NCBI GenBank assembly: GCA_027371725.1
Contig: DAHXMN010000040.1
Coordinates: forward strand, 1 to 6,066
DNA from: Candidatus Woesearchaeota archaeon
GTDB lineage: Archaea; Nanobdellota; Nanobdellia; Woesearchaeales; UBA525
DNA: 6,066 nucleotides
Direction of reading: 5' to 3'
Positions 5,013-6,066 of the stretch are shown here, in pieces (the first letter of the stretch is position 1; each line of letters starts with the position of its first letter). The position numbers and the translations under genes are program-made. The notes beneath the pieces were generated by a model that did not search any database, was not told where the DNA came from, and saw only the letters and a list, made by a program, of their open reading frames with translations.

Positions 5013-5110
5013 AATCCCTGACCGATACGCAAGCAGGGGGACGGGACAGGCTTTGAAAAAGAGGGCCGGTCCACCGGGTTCATCACATATTCCGGCGTTC
5101 CTGAAAGGGG

Positions 5111-5126
5111 TCTTCCCGCGGGAAGA
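5111..5126. promoter_or_regulatory. Perfect 16-bp palindrome next to the ribosome binding site
   Basis: TCTTCCCGCGGGAAGA is self-complementary over all 16 bases and ends immediately before the Shine-Dalgarno sequence of the GTG 5139 gene. As RNA it could fold into a short hairpin (6-bp stem, CGCG loop) that touches the ribosome site; as DNA it could be an operator. There is no direct evidence for either. Confidence 0.5.
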
Positions 5127-5127
5127 A

Positions 5128-5134
5128 GAGGTGA
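5128..5134 (+). promoter_or_regulatory. Shine-Dalgarno sequence selecting the GTG 5139 start
   Basis: GAGGTGA matches the 16S rRNA 3' end at all seven bases and ends 4 nt before GTG 5139. It supports this non-ATG start over ATG 5151, as does the typical N terminus MKVLMLGWEFPP. Confidence 0.7.
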
Positions 5135-5138
5135 GGAC

Positions 5139-6066
5139 GTGAAGGTGCTGATGCTAGGGTGGGAGTTCCCGCCCTACTTCGCGGGCGGCGTGGGCATCGT
5201 CTGCTACGAATTGACGAAGGCCCTCGCGCAGCAAGGCACGAAGGTCACCTACCTCATGCCCTCCGGGCCCCGCGACGTCCACTCGGACTTCGTCGACCTT
5301 CTCGTCGCGGACAACTTCATCGCCGACGCCCGCGTCACCATCGCGAGGATCGGCTCGATCATGACGCCGTACGCCAGCCTCGACGAGTACCAGCGCCGCT
5401 ACAACGCGTTCCTCAAGGGCGACGCGAAGACCGGGTCGCTGTACGGCCACAACCTCCTCGCGGAGATCGAGCGGTTCGCGCAGAAAGCGGCGTTCCTCAT
5501 CCAGGAGATGGGCGCGGACTTCGACGTCATCCACGCCCACGACTGGACGACGTTCCCCGCGGCGATCGCGCTCAAGCGCCTCACCGGCAAGCCGCTCGTC
5601 GTCCACGTCCACATCACCGAGTTCGACAAGACCGGCGGCGAGCACGCCGACCCGCGCGTCTACGCCATCGAGAAGGCGGGCATGGACGCCGCCGACATGG
5701 TGATCACGGTGAGCAACCTCGTCAAGAGCAGATGCGTCCACCAGTACTACATCCCGTCGGAGAAGGTCAAGGTGGTGTACAACGCGGTCACGCAGGCGGA
5801 GCCGCAGCCCTTCCCCGAGTCGTTCCGGATCAAGGAGCAGGACAAGGTCGTCCTCTTCCTCGGACGGGGAGGGGACTATCCCCTGGCGCTCGAGGGAGCC
5901 CTCAAATTCAAGGAGATCACCTACATCCACGCCGAAGGCTATGGCGCCGGCGAAATGAAGCACGGCCCCATCGCGCTCGTGACGCCTGAACTGCCGGTCG
6001 TCTGCATTGCCAACCAGGGCGACGTCTACGAGAAGATGATCTCGAACATCCAGGAAATCCGCGCTC
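5139..6066 (+). CDS. Chimeric ORF: glycogen-synthase-like glycosyltransferase N-domain joined to GlmS isomerase domain (3' end outside window)
   Basis: The frame gives 309 residues and is still open at the window end. Residues 1 to about 238 are the acceptor-side Rossmann domain of a GT4/GT5 glycosyltransferase: MKVLMLGWEFPP, the AGGVG loop (15-19), IHAHDW (131-136), HVHITEFD (156-163), ITVSN (189-193) and VVYNAV (212-217). A normal member continues from VVLFLGR into the nucleotide-sugar-binding domain. Here, from LFLGRGGDYP (239-248), it reads instead as the last SIS domain of glucosamine-6-phosphate synthase. ALEGALKFKEITYIHAEG and GEMKHGPIAL retain Lys256, Glu259 and His275, matching E. 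coli GlmS Lys485, Glu488 and His504. The GT donor-binding domain is absent, as are the GlmS glutaminase and first SIS domains. GAA makes up 1 of 13 Glu codons before the join but 4 of 7 after it. The halves are recognised with confidence; whether the join exists in a living genome is open. Confidence 0.88.
   Translation, partial: MKVLMLGWEFPPYFAGGVGIVCYELTKALAQQGTKVTYLMPSGPRDVHSDFVDLLVADNFIADARVTIARIGSIMTPYASLDEYQRRYNAFLKGDAKTGSLYGHNLLAEIERFAQKAAFLIQEMGADFDVIHAHDWTTFPAAIALKRLTGKPLVVHVHITEFDKTGGEHADPRVYAIEKAGMDAADMVITVSNLVKSRCVHQYYIPSEKVKVVYNAVTQAEPQPFPESFRIKEQDKVVLFLGRGGDYPLALEGALKFKEITYIHAEGYGAGEMKHGPIALVTPELPVVCIANQGDVYEKMISNIQEIRA
5870..5884. repeat. Perfect inverted repeat just after the GT/GlmS join
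   Basis: AGGGGA, CTA, TCCCCT has 6-bp arms and a 3-nt loop. It begins at the last base of the shared LFLGRG codons, where the coding sequence changes from glycosyltransferase to GlmS. Short inverted repeats can favour polymerase template switching or recombination, so the position is suggestive. Confidence 0.5.

Noticed and set aside
5154..5989. Two long open frames (269 aa reverse, 276 aa forward)
   Set aside because: Both are shadows of the GTG-started glycosyltransferase/GlmS frame. Their products are Arg/Asp/Val-rich with no domain, whereas the third frame shows two known families.

Overview
The window looks archaeal. It starts inside a family B DNA polymerase of the archaeal/Pol II type. 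Most genes are preceded by an A/T-rich TATA-like box, often with a purine-rich BRE-like element upstream. In several cases the box lies about 25-30 bp from the start codon, so the mRNA would have almost no leader. The DNA is GC-rich and genuine coding frames almost always have G or C at the third codon position, which separates real genes from the many long overlapping open frames. The small, compact, mostly unrecognised genes would fit a DPANN-type archaeon known from metagenomes, but the phylum cannot be fixed from this sequence.

Layout from left to right. (1) The 3' part of a PolB gene, forward, with motif B, the YGDTDS metal-binding motif, a KKRY motif and a C-terminal clamp-binding-like tail. 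(2) A cytoplasmic trypsin-like serine protease, forward, with an intact His/Asp/Ser triad and visibly less G/C-biased codons than its neighbours. (3) A Nudix hydrolase of the ADP-ribose pyrophosphatase type, forward, with its own probable promoter. (4) A 104-aa reverse gene that meets the Nudix gene tail to tail, the two stop codons sharing one CTAG. Its end resembles the winged helix at the C terminus of archaeal MCM. (5) A probable 44-aa forward ORF with its own TATA box. (6) A 139-aa helical reverse protein of unknown function. (7) A 91-aa reverse protein with a CPVC zinc-ribbon-like motif. (8) A 220-aa reverse HTH regulator, probably co-transcribed with the zinc-ribbon gene. (9) A 354-bp gap with back-to-back TATA boxes, short repeats and a perfect 16-bp palindrome. 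(10) A forward gene starting at GTG 5139 that runs off the window.

The last gene is the most unusual. Its first ~240 codons encode the N-terminal acceptor domain of a glycogen-synthase-like glycosyltransferase (GT4/GT5 type). At the shared LFLGRG motif it switches, in frame, to the last sugar-isomerase (SIS) domain of glucosamine-6-phosphate synthase (GlmS). The codon bias changes at the same point, and a short perfect inverted repeat lies just beyond it. It may be a chimeric join in the assembly, a microhomology-mediated rearrangement, or a new fusion protein. The sequence alone cannot decide, but the missing donor-binding domain makes an artefact or recent rearrangement more likely than a working fusion.

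Functionally the window is mixed: replication (PolB, perhaps the MCM-like winged helix), proteolysis, nucleotide clean-up, regulation and carbohydrate metabolism. The clearest linkage is the HTH regulator sitting divergently next to the glycosyltransferase, with repeats between their promoters. No CRISPR array, tRNA, rRNA or insertion sequence was seen.
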